Shown: positions 15,398-24,357 of the stretch, in pieces | How the letters are laid out: each line of letters starts with the position of its first letter | How positions within the stretch are numbered: the first letter of the stretch is position 1 | Assembly: GCA_034437655.1 (NCBI GenBank) | Contig: DAOTTU010000063.1 | Coordinates: forward strand, 62,001-126,000 | Direction: 5' to 3' | Length of the DNA stretch: 64,000 bases | Origin: J027 sp034437655 | Lineage (GTDB): Bacteria > Chloroflexota > Anaerolineae > Aggregatilineales > J027 | The notes under the pieces: model-generated | Database searches by the model: none | What the model was told of the DNA's origin: nothing | The model's input: only the letters and a program-made list of their open reading frames with translations | Made by a program: the position numbers and the translations under genes

Positions 15398-16467
15398 GCA
15401 GAGAACTGCTGAAAGGTAATGTTGCGATTGCAGAAGCGGCCGTGCGCGCTGGTGTAGAAGCCTACTTTGGGTATCCAATTACCCCACAGACGGAACTGCT
15501 CGAACATATGTCAACACGTATGCCTGAACTTGGGCGCGTGTTTTTGCAGGCAGAAAGCGAAGTGGCTGCAATCAACATGGTCTATGGCGCGGCGTGTACG
15601 GGCAAACGGGTGATGACGTCATCATCAAGCCCGGGTATTAGCCTGATGCAAGAAGGCTTGTCATATATCGCTGGCTCTGAAATGCCGTGTGTCGTTGTAG
15701 ACATCATGCGCGGAGGCCCGGGGTTGGGCAACATTCTGCCCTCACAGGCGGACTACTTCCAGGTGACACGCTCGGCCGGGCATGGCGACTTCCACCCAAT
15801 TGTGCTGGCCCCGGCATCGGTGCAAGAAGCGATTGATTTCACTGTGCTAGCCTTTGATCTGGCGGATCAATATCGGCATCTGGTTTTTGTCGTTGCAGAC
15901 GGGCAAATTGGCCAGATGATGGAGCCTGCCGAACTGCCACCGATGCAACCGCTCAAGACCGGGGTGCCGCCGTGGGCGTTGCGTGGTGCTGCTGGGCGCG
16001 ATCCGAATATCGTTTCCTCGCTCTACCTAAAACCTGAAGAAGAAGAGACCTTCAACTGGAAGCTGCAAGACCGTATTCAGATAATCCGTGAACAGGAACA
16101 ACGCTCGGTTGAATACGATACTGAGGACGCTGAACTACTGGTCATTGGCTATGGGACTGCTGGACGTATCGCCTCAACAGCGGTTGAAATGGCACGGGCT
16201 GACGGGTTGCCGGTCGGCTTGTTCCGGCCGCAAACACTGTGGCCTTTCCCGGAGAAGCGGCTGCAAGCAGTGCTTGACAGTGGTATACGCCAGATTCTGG
16301 TTGTAGAAATGAACGCCGGGCAGATGTTAGAAGATGTGCGGCTGGTGGCTGGAAAATCGTTGCCAGTTGATTTTCTGGGCAAGCTCGGTGGTGTGTTGCC
16401 AATGCCAGCGGAAATCTACCAGCGCATTTTGGATTGTATGCCTGCCAGCGAAAGGAGCCTTTCATGA
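15394..16467 (+). CDS. 2-oxoacid:ferredoxin oxidoreductase subunit alpha (KorA/VorB type)
   Basis: A 357-aa alpha subunit carrying the POR N-terminal pyrimidine-binding region (GVEAYFGYPITPQTELLEHM), the central FLQAESEVAAINMVYGAACT segment and the domain II region (ELLVIGYGTAGRIASTAVEM, LPVGLFRPQTLWPFPEKRLQ). It works with the thiamine-diphosphate-binding beta subunit to oxidise a 2-oxoacid to acyl-CoA. Gene order delta-alpha-beta-gamma with 4-nt overlaps at each junction indicates tight coupling. 2-Oxoglutarate or branched-chain 2-oxoacids are the likely substrates, because pyruvate is served by the NifJ encoded next door; that is inference. Confidence 0.93.
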   Translation: MSRELLKGNVAIAEAAVRAGVEAYFGYPITPQTELLEHMSTRMPELGRVFLQAESEVAAINMVYGAACTGKRVMTSSSSPGISLMQEGLSYIAGSEMPCVVVDIMRGGPGLGNILPSQADYFQVTRSAGHGDFHPIVLAPASVQEAIDFTVLAFDLADQYRHLVFVVADGQIGQMMEPAELPPMQPLKTGVPPWALRGAAGRDPNIVSSLYLKPEEEETFNWKLQDRIQIIREQEQRSVEYDTEDAELLVIGYGTAGRIASTAVEMARADGLPVGLFRPQTLWPFPEKRLQAVLDSGIRQILVVEMNAGQMLEDVRLVAGKSLPVDFLGKLGGVLPMPAEIYQRILDCMPASERSLS

Positions 16468-17264
16468 CGGTAACGACACCACAACAGCAAAACGGCACCA
16501 TGCAAACCGTATATTCACGCCCGGACACCTTGCTTGACGTGGATACCCATTACTGCCCCGGGTGTACACACGGCATTGCACATCGTTTGATCGCTGAAGT
16601 GCTTGATGAACTCGGCCTGCGCGAACAGACAATTCTGGTTGCACCAGTTGGCTGTGCGGTTTTTGCTTATAAGTATTTCAATATCGACGGCTGCGAGGCG
16701 GCCCACGGTCGGGCCCCAGCGATGGCGACAGGAATCAAGCGGGTGTTGCCGGGCAAAACAGTGCTGACGTATCAAGGTGACGGTGACCTGGCGTCGATCG
16801 GTATTGCTGAGATTATTCATGCGGCGGCACGCGGTGAGCATTTCACGACGATTTTCATTAACAACGCCATCTATGGTATGACAGGCGGCCAAATGGCCCC
16901 GACCTCGCTGCCCGGTCAGAAGACAACATCGTCACCACTCGGGCGTGACACAGGCCTGGCTGGCTTCCCGCTACGGATGGCCGAAATTCTCGCGCAGACT
17001 GATGGTGCTGCTTATATTGTGCGCCGATCATTGCATGATGTGTCGAATATCCGCAAGTCTCGCAAGGCGATCCGCACTGCTATTCTGGCTCAGCAAGCAG
17101 GTTTAGGCTTTAGTTTGGTCGAGTTGTTGTCATCCTGCCCGACAAATTGGGGGCTCTCGCCAACAGAGGCCCTGACGTGGGTTGAAGAAAACATGGTGCC
17201 TTATTATCCGCTGGGTGACTACAAAGTCTCAGATGATGTCAAAGCGCTGGAAAGGAAAAAATGA
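16464..17264 (+). CDS. 2-oxoacid:ferredoxin oxidoreductase subunit beta (thiamine diphosphate binding)
   Basis: A 266-aa beta subunit. It shows YCPGCTHGIAHR near the N-terminus and the TPP motif GDGDLASIGIAEIIHAAARG followed by the NN of IFINNAIYGMTGGQ. The substrate-loop region has QMAPTSLPGQKTTSSPLGRD. The C-terminal part (LVELLSSCPTNWGLSPTEAL) matches KorB/VorA-type enzymes. The start at 16464 overlaps the alpha stop (ATGA) and is preceded by AAAGGAG. Length is typical (about 250-290 aa). Confidence 0.94.
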   Translation: MTVTTPQQQNGTMQTVYSRPDTLLDVDTHYCPGCTHGIAHRLIAEVLDELGLREQTILVAPVGCAVFAYKYFNIDGCEAAHGRAPAMATGIKRVLPGKTVLTYQGDGDLASIGIAEIIHAAARGEHFTTIFINNAIYGMTGGQMAPTSLPGQKTTSSPLGRDTGLAGFPLRMAEILAQTDGAAYIVRRSLHDVSNIRKSRKAIRTAILAQQAGLGFSLVELLSSCPTNWGLSPTEALTWVEENMVPYYPLGDYKVSDDVKALERKK

Positions 17265-17812
17265 TGCAACAGCAGGCGTTTGTATTTTCTGGCTTTGGTG
17301 GTCAGGGGGTGATGTTTGCCGGGCAATTGCTGGCGTATGCTGCCATGGACGCCGGGCTAGAAGTGACGTGGATTCCCTCTTATGGACCCGAGATGCGCGG
17401 CGGAACGGCGCATTGCTTTGTTGTCATCAGTGAACGCCCAATCGGGTCACCACTGGTAGAGCAGCCACAGTCAGCGGTTGTGTTCAACCTTCCGTCATTT
17501 GATAAGTATCAGCCGCTTGTTGCTAAAAATGGCTGGCTAGTCGTCAATGCGTCACTGGTACAGCGCAAACTTGAGCGTGATGATTTGCATGCGTTGTTGA
17601 TCCCTGCAACAGACATTGCGGACTCACTTGGCAATACCCGTCTGGCGAACATGGTCATGTTGGGCGCGTTAATGCAGCTGAACCCGGTATTGTCTGTCGA
17701 TCACCTTAAAGGTGCGCTGGATGGTCATATCCCTGCGCATCGACGGCATCTGCTGGAGTTGAACTTTGCGGCTGTAGATGCGGGTGTGGCGCACTGTCTT
17801 TCTCCGACTTGA
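17261..17812 (+). CDS. 2-oxoacid:ferredoxin oxidoreductase subunit gamma
   Basis: A 183-aa gamma subunit with the family opening GFGGQGVMFAGQLLAYAAMD, the PSYGPEMRGGTAHCFVVIS segment and a Rossmann-like middle (VVFNLPSFDKYQPLVAKNG). It completes the delta-alpha-beta-gamma oxidoreductase. Two ATGs in tandem (17261 and 17264) are possible starts; the first overlaps the beta stop codon. A strong terminator follows, closing the operon. Confidence 0.93.
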   Translation: MMQQQAFVFSGFGGQGVMFAGQLLAYAAMDAGLEVTWIPSYGPEMRGGTAHCFVVISERPIGSPLVEQPQSAVVFNLPSFDKYQPLVAKNGWLVVNASLVQRKLERDDLHALLIPATDIADSLGNTRLANMVMLGALMQLNPVLSVDHLKGALDGHIPAHRRHLLELNFAAVDAGVAHCLSPT

Positions 17813-17845
17813 TTAAAGACAACACAGCCACAGTAAATGAACCAA

Positions 17846-17882
17846 AAAGAGCAGGCTGCACAATCGCGGCGCTGCTCTTTTG
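17846..17882. terminator. Bidirectional terminator between the oxidoreductase operon and the DHOD-like gene
   Basis: AAAGAGCAG (17846-17854) pairs with CTGCTCTTT (17872-17880), with A-rich sequence before and T-rich sequence after, so it can act on both strands. Confidence 0.8.
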
Positions 17883-17904
17883 ACTTTTTAGACGATTTTA
17901 CAAG

Positions 17905-18912
17905 TTAGGGTAGATAATTATCCGGAAGGCTACTGACAGTTTTGACGTATTGCGCACGTTCAATGGCGCTGGCATTTCCACTTTTGATATGGCTCATACT
18001 ACCGCGCATAATCTCTACCGACGGATACTCATTATCTTCCATCCAGCGTTGCATTTCTTCCTCGACAACGCTGATATGCCCGATACCATTCTTGAATAGC
18101 GCCGACGCCATCATGGTGACATTGGCACCAGCCATCAACATTTTAATGGCATCGGTCGCGGTGTGGATACCGGTGGTGGCTGCAAAATCAACGTCTACAT
18201 TGCCATAGAGAATCGCGATCCAACGCAGCGGCAAGCGCAATTCATGCTCACTGCTGAGGATAATGCGTGGTTTGATAACTAGTTCCTCAATGTCAATGTC
18301 GGGTTGATAGAAACGGTTAAACAGCACCAGCGCGTCGGCTCCAGCTTCGGCAAAACGGCGGGCCATGCTGGCCATATTGCTAAAGAAGGGGCTCAGCTTC
18401 ACAGCGACAGGGATGTTCACTGCTTTGCGTACCGCTGCTACAACACTGAGATAGCCTTCTTCTACGTCTGCGCCGCTGACATCAAAGCTGGTCGGGATAT
18501 TGTAGATGTTCAATTCTAGCGCATCTGCCCCGGCCTGCTCAATCTGTTTGGCAAAGTCTGTCCAGCCACCAAGTGATGACCCGTTCAGGCTGGCGATGAT
18601 AGGGATGTCCACGGCCCGTTTAGCATTAGCGATGTGTTCAAGATACAGCTCTGGCCCCGTGAAGAAATCTTCGGGCTCGGGTACGTAACTCAGCGCTTCG
18701 GCATAGCTTTCGGTGCCCTGACTGAGGTGATAGTCCAATTCGCGCTGTTCACGGATAAGTTCTTCTTCGAACAGGGAATACAGGACGATGGCTGCCGCGC
18801 CGGCGTCTTCCATTTGCCGGACATGGGTCAAGTCTTCAGAGAGGGGGGAAGCTGAAACAACCAGCGGGCTGCGTAGCTTCAACCCCAGATATGAGGTGCT
18901 GAGGTCTACCAT
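17905..18912 (-). CDS. Dihydroorotate dehydrogenase-like FMN protein, NifJ neighbour
   Basis: A 335-aa TIM-barrel flavoprotein. It has LKLRSPLVVSASPLSEDLTH at the start, PIIASLNGSSLGGWTDFAKQ, an active-site-like VAVKLSPFFSNMASMARRFA, the FMN-phosphate region (TTGIHTATDAIKMLMAGANV) and MMASALFKNGIG. This subgroup of the PyrD superfamily is frequently encoded next to nifJ in cyanobacteria and Chloroflexota; its reaction is not settled and it need not make orotate. The ATG at 18912 is preferred because GGAGA sits 7 nt upstream and homologues begin (M)xDLSTxYLG. In-frame ATGs at 18948 and 18960 are alternatives, and would overlap nifJ. Downstream of and cotranscribed with nifJ. Confidence 0.88.
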   Translation of the reverse strand: MVDLSTSYLGLKLRSPLVVSASPLSEDLTHVRQMEDAGAAAIVLYSLFEEELIREQRELDYHLSQGTESYAEALSYVPEPEDFFTGPELYLEHIANAKRAVDIPIIASLNGSSLGGWTDFAKQIEQAGADALELNIYNIPTSFDVSGADVEEGYLSVVAAVRKAVNIPVAVKLSPFFSNMASMARRFAEAGADALVLFNRFYQPDIDIEELVIKPRIILSSEHELRLPLRWIAILYGNVDVDFAATTGIHTATDAIKMLMAGANVTMMASALFKNGIGHISVVEEEMQRWMEDNEYPSVEIMRGSMSHIKSGNASAIERAQYVKTVSSLPDNYLP

Positions 18913-18934
18913 GGTGGCGGTCTCCAGTGATGAG

Positions 18935-21900
18935 TTATTTGCTGCCATTGGTCGAATCATCCTTCTTCACGCCGTGTGCGGCAAGGTGTTGATACATTTC
19001 GTACTGCGCGTTGACTGCGGCCTGGGCTTCTGCAAGGAACTGTTTGGCGGCTTCTGGGCGCGACTTACGCAGCATCTTGAAGCGGTTTTCCATATCCATG
19101 AACTGTTTAATCGGCTTGTGTGGCTTGCGCGAATCCAGTTGTAGGGCCGGCTTGCCTTCGCGTTCAAGTTCAGGGTTGTAGCGGTACAGTAACCAGGCCC
19201 CGGTATCGACCATCATCTTTTGATTCTGCATTGCCGTTGCCATGTTGATACCGTGTGCAATACAGTGGCTGTACGCGATGATGATTGAAGGACCATCGTA
19301 GGCTTCGGCTTCGAGGAACGCACGGAGTGTGTGTTCGTCTTTGGCACCCATCGCGACGCGAGCCACATAGGTGTTGCCATAGGTCATGGCCATCATGCCG
19401 AGGTCTTTCTTGCCGACCGGTTTACCACCTGCTGCGAACTTGGCGACTGCGCCGAGCGGTGTTGCCTTCGATGCCTGGCCGCCTGTGTTGGAATAGACTT
19501 CGGTATCCAAGATGAGAATATTCACATCGCGGCCGCTGGCAATAACGTGATCCAGCCCACCGTAGCCGATGTCATAAGCCCAACCGTCGCCGCCAATAAT
19601 CCAGACTGAACGACGAACGAGGTTGTCAGCCAGGGTCAGCAATTGACGAGCATCGGGATCATCGAGCGCTTCGAGCTTCTGCTTGAGGTCAGCAACCAGC
19701 GCACGTTGTTCTTGCAGGTCGCTTTCATCGCGTTGCGGATTGTTCAAAATTGAGGCGGTGAGGTCGGCACCGAGCGTTTCAGACAGTTTCAACAAGTATT
19801 CAGTTGCCTGTTCGTACTGTTTGTCGAGCGCTATGCGCATTCCCATACCGAATTCTGCATTGTCTTCAAACAGCGAGTTTGACCATGTTGGGCCACACCC
19901 ATCTTTGTTGACGGTGTAGGGTGTGGTAGGCAAGTTACCGCCATAGATTGACGAGCAGCCTGTGGCGTTCGCAATGATCATCCGGTCACCAAATAGCTGG
20001 GTTGCCAGCTTGATGTACGGTGTTTCACCACAGCCTGAGCATGCGCCAGAGAATTCGAAGAGCGGTTCTTGTACCTGCTGTTGACGAATCCTGTTGACTG
20101 CGATCCTGGTACGGTCCATTTCCGGGATTTCAAGGAAGAAGTCCCAGTTTTCGGCTTCAGCTTCGCGCAGCGGTGGTTGGGGTTCCATATTGATTGCTTT
20201 GAAACCAGCAGCGGCCTTGTTCTTCGCCGGGCAGACGTCAACACAAATTGCACAGCCAGTGCAGTCTTCGGGTGCAATCTGAATGGTATATTGCAACCCA
20301 TCCCAGTCACGGTCGCGGGCCGGCACAGCCTTGAAGGTTTCTGGCGCGTTTTCAAGGATTTCGGGCTCGTAAGCCTTGATACGGATGGTGGCATGGGGGC
20401 AAACCAGCGCACATTTACCACATTGAATACACACATCTGGGTCCCAGACGGGGATTTCAAGCGCCAGATTGCGTTTCTCATAGCGGGTGGTGCCAGTTGG
20501 GAATGTACCATCAACGGGCATCGCACTCACTGGCAACAGGTCGCCCTGACCGATTGCGATGACATTTTGCACATCGCGATAGAAACGCGGTGCTGTAGCC
20601 GGGATAGTAACACCAACTTCAATATCGCTGGTCACTGCATCTGGGATTTCGACCTCAAACATATAGTCCAGCGCCATATTCACGGCGTCGAGGTTCATCT
20701 GAACGATGCGGTCACCCTTCTTGCCATAGGTCTTGCGGATGGTCTCACGGATTTGCTCAATGGCTTCTTCACGTGCCAGGACGCCTGAAATGGCAAAGAA
20801 GCAGGTCTGCATGGTGGTATTGATGCGTGCGCCCATGCCACTCTTGCGGGCCACAGCGTAGGCGTCGATGACGTAGAGCTTGAGATTTTTCTCAATGATA
20901 GCGCTTTGAACATCACGCGGGAGTGTATCCCAGACTTCTTCGGGTGGGTGTGGGGTATTGAGTAGGAAGCTTCCGCCCGGTTTAAGTTTTTCGAGCATGT
21001 CGATTTTCTCAAGGAAAACAGTTTGGTGACACGCGACGAAATCTGCTTCGTTGATGAGATAAGTTGAGCGAATCGGGTTTGGTCCGAATCGTAGGTGCGA
21101 AACCGTTATTGCTCCGGACTTCTTCGAGTCATAGACGAAGTAACCCTGTGCAAAGTTCTGTGTGTTTTCGCCAATAATCTTGATGGAATTCTTATTCGCG
21201 CCGACGGTACCATCTGAGCCGAGCCCGTAGAACAGCGCTTGTACGACGTCCTCACCCAAAATGTCGAAGCTGGGGTCAAAGTCCAGGCTGGTATGGGTCA
21301 CATCGTCGTTAATGCCAATGGTAAATTGTCGTTTGGGTGTTTCTTGCGTAAGCTCGTCAAAAATAGCTTTCACCATCGCTGGTGTAAATTCTTTAGATGA
21401 TAGCCCATAGCGTCCACCGACGACCGTTGGCATGTCTTCGAAGCTACTGTCGGGGCCCATCGTTTTATAGATGGCATCCAGCACGTCAAGATAGAGCGGT
21501 TCGCCCGTGCTGCCGGGTTCTTTGGTGCGGTCGAGTACAGCAATTGCCCTGGTGGTGTAGGGTAGTGCATCAATGAAACGCTGTACGCTGAATGGGCGAT
21601 AGAGCCGTACTTTCAAAATCCCGACTTTTTCGCCTTGCTGCGTCAAATATTCGACGGTTTCTTCGGCTGCTTCTGCGCCAGACCCCATCAGAATAATTAC
21701 GCGCTCGGCATCGGGTGCGCCGATGTAGTCATAAAGACGATACTGACGGCCGGTTTGTTCAGCGAACTCGTCCATCACCTGTTGCACGATGTGTGGACAC
21801 TCGTTGTAGAAGGTGTTCACCGTTTCGCGCCCCTGGAAGTAAACGTCCGGGTTTTGCGCGGTGCCACGAACAATGGGTTTGTCTGGTGACATAGCGCGGT

Positions 21901-22516
21901 CGCGATGTGCTTGCACGTCTGCATCATTAATCAGGGCACGAATTTGATCATCCCTGAGCATCGCAATCTTGGACATTTCGTGTGATGTGCGGAATCCATC
22001 AAAGAAATGCAAAAACGGAATACGTGTGCGCAGTGTCGCTGCATGCGAAATCAATGCCATGTCATGGGCTTCCTGCACACTATTCGAGGCGAGCATCGCC
22101 CAGCCTGTCATGCGTGCAGACATGACGTCAGAATGGTCACCGAAAATAGAAAGCGCTTGCGCGGCGAGTGAACGCGCCGCAATGTGGAAGACTGTTGGCG
22201 AGAGTTCACCAGCAATCTTGTACATGTTCGGCAGCATCAACAACAGCCCTTGTGAAGCAGTGAATGTTGTTGTCAGCGACCCGGCCTGAAGTGAACCATG
22301 TACGGCACCGGCTGCGCCACCTTCGCTTTGCATTTCGACAACATCTGGCACTGTTCCCCAGAGGTTTGGCCTTTCAGCGGCTGACCATGCATCCGGCCAC
22401 TCGCCCATCGGTGAAGCAGGTGTAATCGGATAGATCGCAATTACTTCGTTGAGCTTGTACGCCACGGTTGCAACCGCTTCGTTAGCGTCAAGCGTTCTGT
22501 ATTGTACGTCGGTCAT
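18935..22516 (-). CDS. nifJ: Pyruvate:ferredoxin (flavodoxin) oxidoreductase
   Basis: A 1193-aa single-chain enzyme converting pyruvate and CoA to acetyl-CoA and CO2 with reduction of ferredoxin. Domains in order: POR N-terminal domain (IAIYPITPASPMGEWPDAWS), domain II (VIILMGSGAEAAEETVEYLT), the gamma-like domain (residues about 425-600), two 4Fe-4S sites (CIQCGKCALVCP and CTGCAICVDVCP, residues about 690-765), and the TPP domain with a further Cys pair FSGACSGCGETPYIKLATQL and IIGGDGWAYDIGYGG...SNTGGQ. Length matches NifJ (about 1170-1200). GAGGAGAA precedes the ATG. It begins a two-gene unit with the DHOD-like gene. All cluster cysteines I checked are present. Confidence 0.97.
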   Translation of the reverse strand: MTDVQYRTLDANEAVATVAYKLNEVIAIYPITPASPMGEWPDAWSAAERPNLWGTVPDVVEMQSEGGAAGAVHGSLQAGSLTTTFTASQGLLLMLPNMYKIAGELSPTVFHIAARSLAAQALSIFGDHSDVMSARMTGWAMLASNSVQEAHDMALISHAATLRTRIPFLHFFDGFRTSHEMSKIAMLRDDQIRALINDADVQAHRDRAMSPDKPIVRGTAQNPDVYFQGRETVNTFYNECPHIVQQVMDEFAEQTGRQYRLYDYIGAPDAERVIILMGSGAEAAEETVEYLTQQGEKVGILKVRLYRPFSVQRFIDALPYTTRAIAVLDRTKEPGSTGEPLYLDVLDAIYKTMGPDSSFEDMPTVVGGRYGLSSKEFTPAMVKAIFDELTQETPKRQFTIGINDDVTHTSLDFDPSFDILGEDVVQALFYGLGSDGTVGANKNSIKIIGENTQNFAQGYFVYDSKKSGAITVSHLRFGPNPIRSTYLINEADFVACHQTVFLEKIDMLEKLKPGGSFLLNTPHPPEEVWDTLPRDVQSAIIEKNLKLYVIDAYAVARKSGMGARINTTMQTCFFAISGVLAREEAIEQIRETIRKTYGKKGDRIVQMNLDAVNMALDYMFEVEIPDAVTSDIEVGVTIPATAPRFYRDVQNVIAIGQGDLLPVSAMPVDGTFPTGTTRYEKRNLALEIPVWDPDVCIQCGKCALVCPHATIRIKAYEPEILENAPETFKAVPARDRDWDGLQYTIQIAPEDCTGCAICVDVCPAKNKAAAGFKAINMEPQPPLREAEAENWDFFLEIPEMDRTRIAVNRIRQQQVQEPLFEFSGACSGCGETPYIKLATQLFGDRMIIANATGCSSIYGGNLPTTPYTVNKDGCGPTWSNSLFEDNAEFGMGMRIALDKQYEQATEYLLKLSETLGADLTASILNNPQRDESDLQEQRALVADLKQKLEALDDPDARQLLTLADNLVRRSVWIIGGDGWAYDIGYGGLDHVIASGRDVNILILDTEVYSNTGGQASKATPLGAVAKFAAGGKPVGKKDLGMMAMTYGNTYVARVAMGAKDEHTLRAFLEAEAYDGPSIIIAYSHCIAHGINMATAMQNQKMMVDTGAWLLYRYNPELEREGKPALQLDSRKPHKPIKQFMDMENRFKMLRKSRPEAAKQFLAEAQAAVNAQYEMYQHLAAHGVKKDDSTNGSK

Positions 22517-22824
22517 TTGGGTATTCTCCTCAACCCGCGTTGTGGTGCAAGGTAGTGTGATAGTCTTATAGTGGCGTATCTGGGGGGCGTTGTCAGTTGA
22601 AATTGCTCGTGTAGTTCATGGTCAATTGTCATTAGTAATCCATAAGTGATGAAAATATAGTACAAAATTGATGTAACATAACAAAGATCGCGATAATATG
22701 CTTTATCACTGAGTTATATCACGGCGACGCTGACGCTGCTGCGACATTATGCCCGGCGTCAATCATCATTTATAATAGGCTTATGAAATGAAATCACATC
22801 AGTAAAAGGCATACCCACAAACAT
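22517..22824. other. Divergent intergenic region between nifJ and the patatin gene
   Basis: This 308-bp stretch is AT-rich and has no credible ORF. A rightward promoter is listed at 22668-22697; a TATAAT at 22771-22776 is a second -10 candidate without a good -35. The leftward nifJ promoter must also be here. Confidence 0.5.
22668..22697 (+). promoter_or_regulatory. Predicted promoter for the patatin gene
   Basis: TTGATG (22668-22673) and GATAAT (22692-22697) are separated by 18 nt. The ATG lies 128 nt downstream. Confidence 0.4.
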
Positions 22825-24021
22825 ATGAACACAATTACTGATTATGGATTCCGAGAAAATATTGGCATCGCTATTGATGGAGGCGGCATTAAAGGCCTTA
22901 TCGTTGCCCATGGATTGATTGAGCTTGAACGTCTTCTGGGTGTTGACCGCTTGCTGGATGCACCCCAGGTCAAAGTGATCGCAGGGACCAGCACTGGCGC
23001 GTTACTCGCTTTTGGTATCGCATCTGGGATGAGTGGGCAGGAGTTAGTTGAACTCTACCTCACCCTGGGAGATGATATTTTTGCCAGGCCCGGACCGTTC
23101 CGTCCATTTGGCATGAACGTTCCACTGTTGAGCAATATCAGTGTTTCCAATGGGTTCATACGTCTGCTTGAAGCACTGCCGCTCAATTTGAGCGACTTTC
23201 TGTTATATCCGCTGTTTCCTGCACGCTACTCATTTGACCCCCTGCGCAAAACACTATTGCGTCTGATAAAGGAACGCCCACCCGAATACCGTCCCAACAC
23301 CAACCCCACCCTCCGCGACCTTGGACGTCACCTTGAAGACAACTTCAATGGTATGACCGTTGTCATTACGGCCACAGAAGTTTCTGCGCGAAAAACCCAT
23401 TTCTTGAAGACAAATGCCAAAGAGCGCTATCAAGATATGCCTGTGATTGACGCTGTGCTGGCCTCGTCGTGCATTCCGACGTATTTTCCACCTGTTCCGC
23501 TCCCCACAGATGATGATCCACCGCGCCTGCTTGTAGATGGTGGCGTTGGAAATTTTGGTAACCCGGCATTTACCGTGGCGTGGGAGCTTTGTAATCCTGC
23601 CAATCAGGATGCGCGCCGCCGTTACGACCCTGAAAACACAACTGTTATCTCATTTGGTACCGGGGTTACATCACGTGAAGTCTATCGTGCTTCCAATGGA
23701 GACCCGCGTCGCTGGTGGGCGTTGCAATGGGCACCACGGTCACTCGATATTTTCAGCGATATGTCATTGCGTGAACAGTCACGGACAATTGTCTTTTCGT
23801 ATCCTGGCATTGACCTGCGGCGCTTCCAGGTGGGGCTAGAACGTAACATCGGTGCCGATGCTTTTGATCTTGTGGACACAATACTGACGGAAAAAGGGCT
23901 GGAGATGCGCAAACTTGTGGAAGGTAACCGCCACGCATTAAACCCTGACGCAAATTTACGCAACGATCCTGAAGGTATTTACGATGCTATGTTGAAGGGA
24001 TTTTTGCCGGGGTTTAGATAG
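22825..24021 (+). CDS. Patatin-like phospholipase
   Basis: A 398-aa lipid acyl hydrolase. It carries the oxyanion-hole motif DGGGIKG (residues 18-24), the nucleophile elbow G-T-S-T-G with Ser56, and the catalytic Asp in VDGG (Asp238). These three elements define an intact Ser-Asp dyad. There is no signal peptide or transmembrane segment, so it acts in the cytoplasm or at the inner leaflet. The type resembles plant patatins and the CapV effectors of CBASS defence, but no nucleotide cyclase lies within this window, so a housekeeping or signalling lipase is equally possible. It is monocistronic, with a terminator after it. No Shine-Dalgarno of note precedes the ATG. Confidence 0.9.
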   Translation: MNTITDYGFRENIGIAIDGGGIKGLIVAHGLIELERLLGVDRLLDAPQVKVIAGTSTGALLAFGIASGMSGQELVELYLTLGDDIFARPGPFRPFGMNVPLLSNISVSNGFIRLLEALPLNLSDFLLYPLFPARYSFDPLRKTLLRLIKERPPEYRPNTNPTLRDLGRHLEDNFNGMTVVITATEVSARKTHFLKTNAKERYQDMPVIDAVLASSCIPTYFPPVPLPTDDDPPRLLVDGGVGNFGNPAFTVAWELCNPANQDARRRYDPENTTVISFGTGVTSREVYRASNGDPRRWWALQWAPRSLDIFSDMSLREQSRTIVFSYPGIDLRRFQVGLERNIGADAFDLVDTILTEKGLEMRKLVEGNRHALNPDANLRNDPEGIYDAMLKGFLPGFR

Positions 24022-24044
24022 TCGTTGTTATGTTTTGGTGAGAA

Positions 24045-24077
24045 ACAAAAAGAGGAGCCCGGTTAGGACTCCTTTTT
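24045..24077. terminator. Bidirectional terminator between the patatin gene and the ccm operon
   Basis: CAAAAAGAGGAG pairs with CTCCTTTTTG with one bulge. A-rich and T-rich flanks allow function on both strands between two convergent units. Confidence 0.75.
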
Positions 24078-24119
24078 GCTTCCCTATTCTTTTGTTCGAA
24101 GACTGCGCGTCTTGCTTAA

Positions 24120-24353
24120 TTACAACTCGTCAGCGGCGAGGGTTGGTTTTGGTTGACTGGTGGCCGCAGTGACAGGTGTTGTGTCAGTGCCGAATTCGTC
24201 AAATGAAACGTTTTCTTCAGCGGCGAGTTGATCAACCAGCGCCAGATCACGATAGGCTTGCCGATAACGGAGCCATACACTACCAATTGTGACAGCAAGG
24301 ATCAAAAATGCGACGGCGTAGCCGAGGATCATGAAATCAGTTGTATCAGCCAT
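24120..24353 (-). CDS. CcmD-like small membrane protein
   Basis: A 77-aa protein with one transmembrane helix (FMILGYAVAFLILAVTIGSV) followed by a basic RYRQAYRD segment and an acidic C-terminal tail. Size, topology and position directly after ccmC match CcmD, the small subunit that helps release holo-CcmE. Similarity in CcmD is mostly in hydrophobic pattern, so the call leans on context. It is the last gene of the leftward operon; the ccmC stop is 4 nt upstream. Confidence 0.65.
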   Translation of the reverse strand: MADTTDFMILGYAVAFLILAVTIGSVWLRYRQAYRDLALVDQLAAEENVSFDEFGTDTTPVTAATSQPKPTLAADEL

Positions 24354-24357
24354 GAGG

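Noticed and set aside
22825..24021. CBASS defence system
   Set aside because: A patatin alone is not enough; there is no CD-NTase, ubiquitin-like or other Cap gene within the window.
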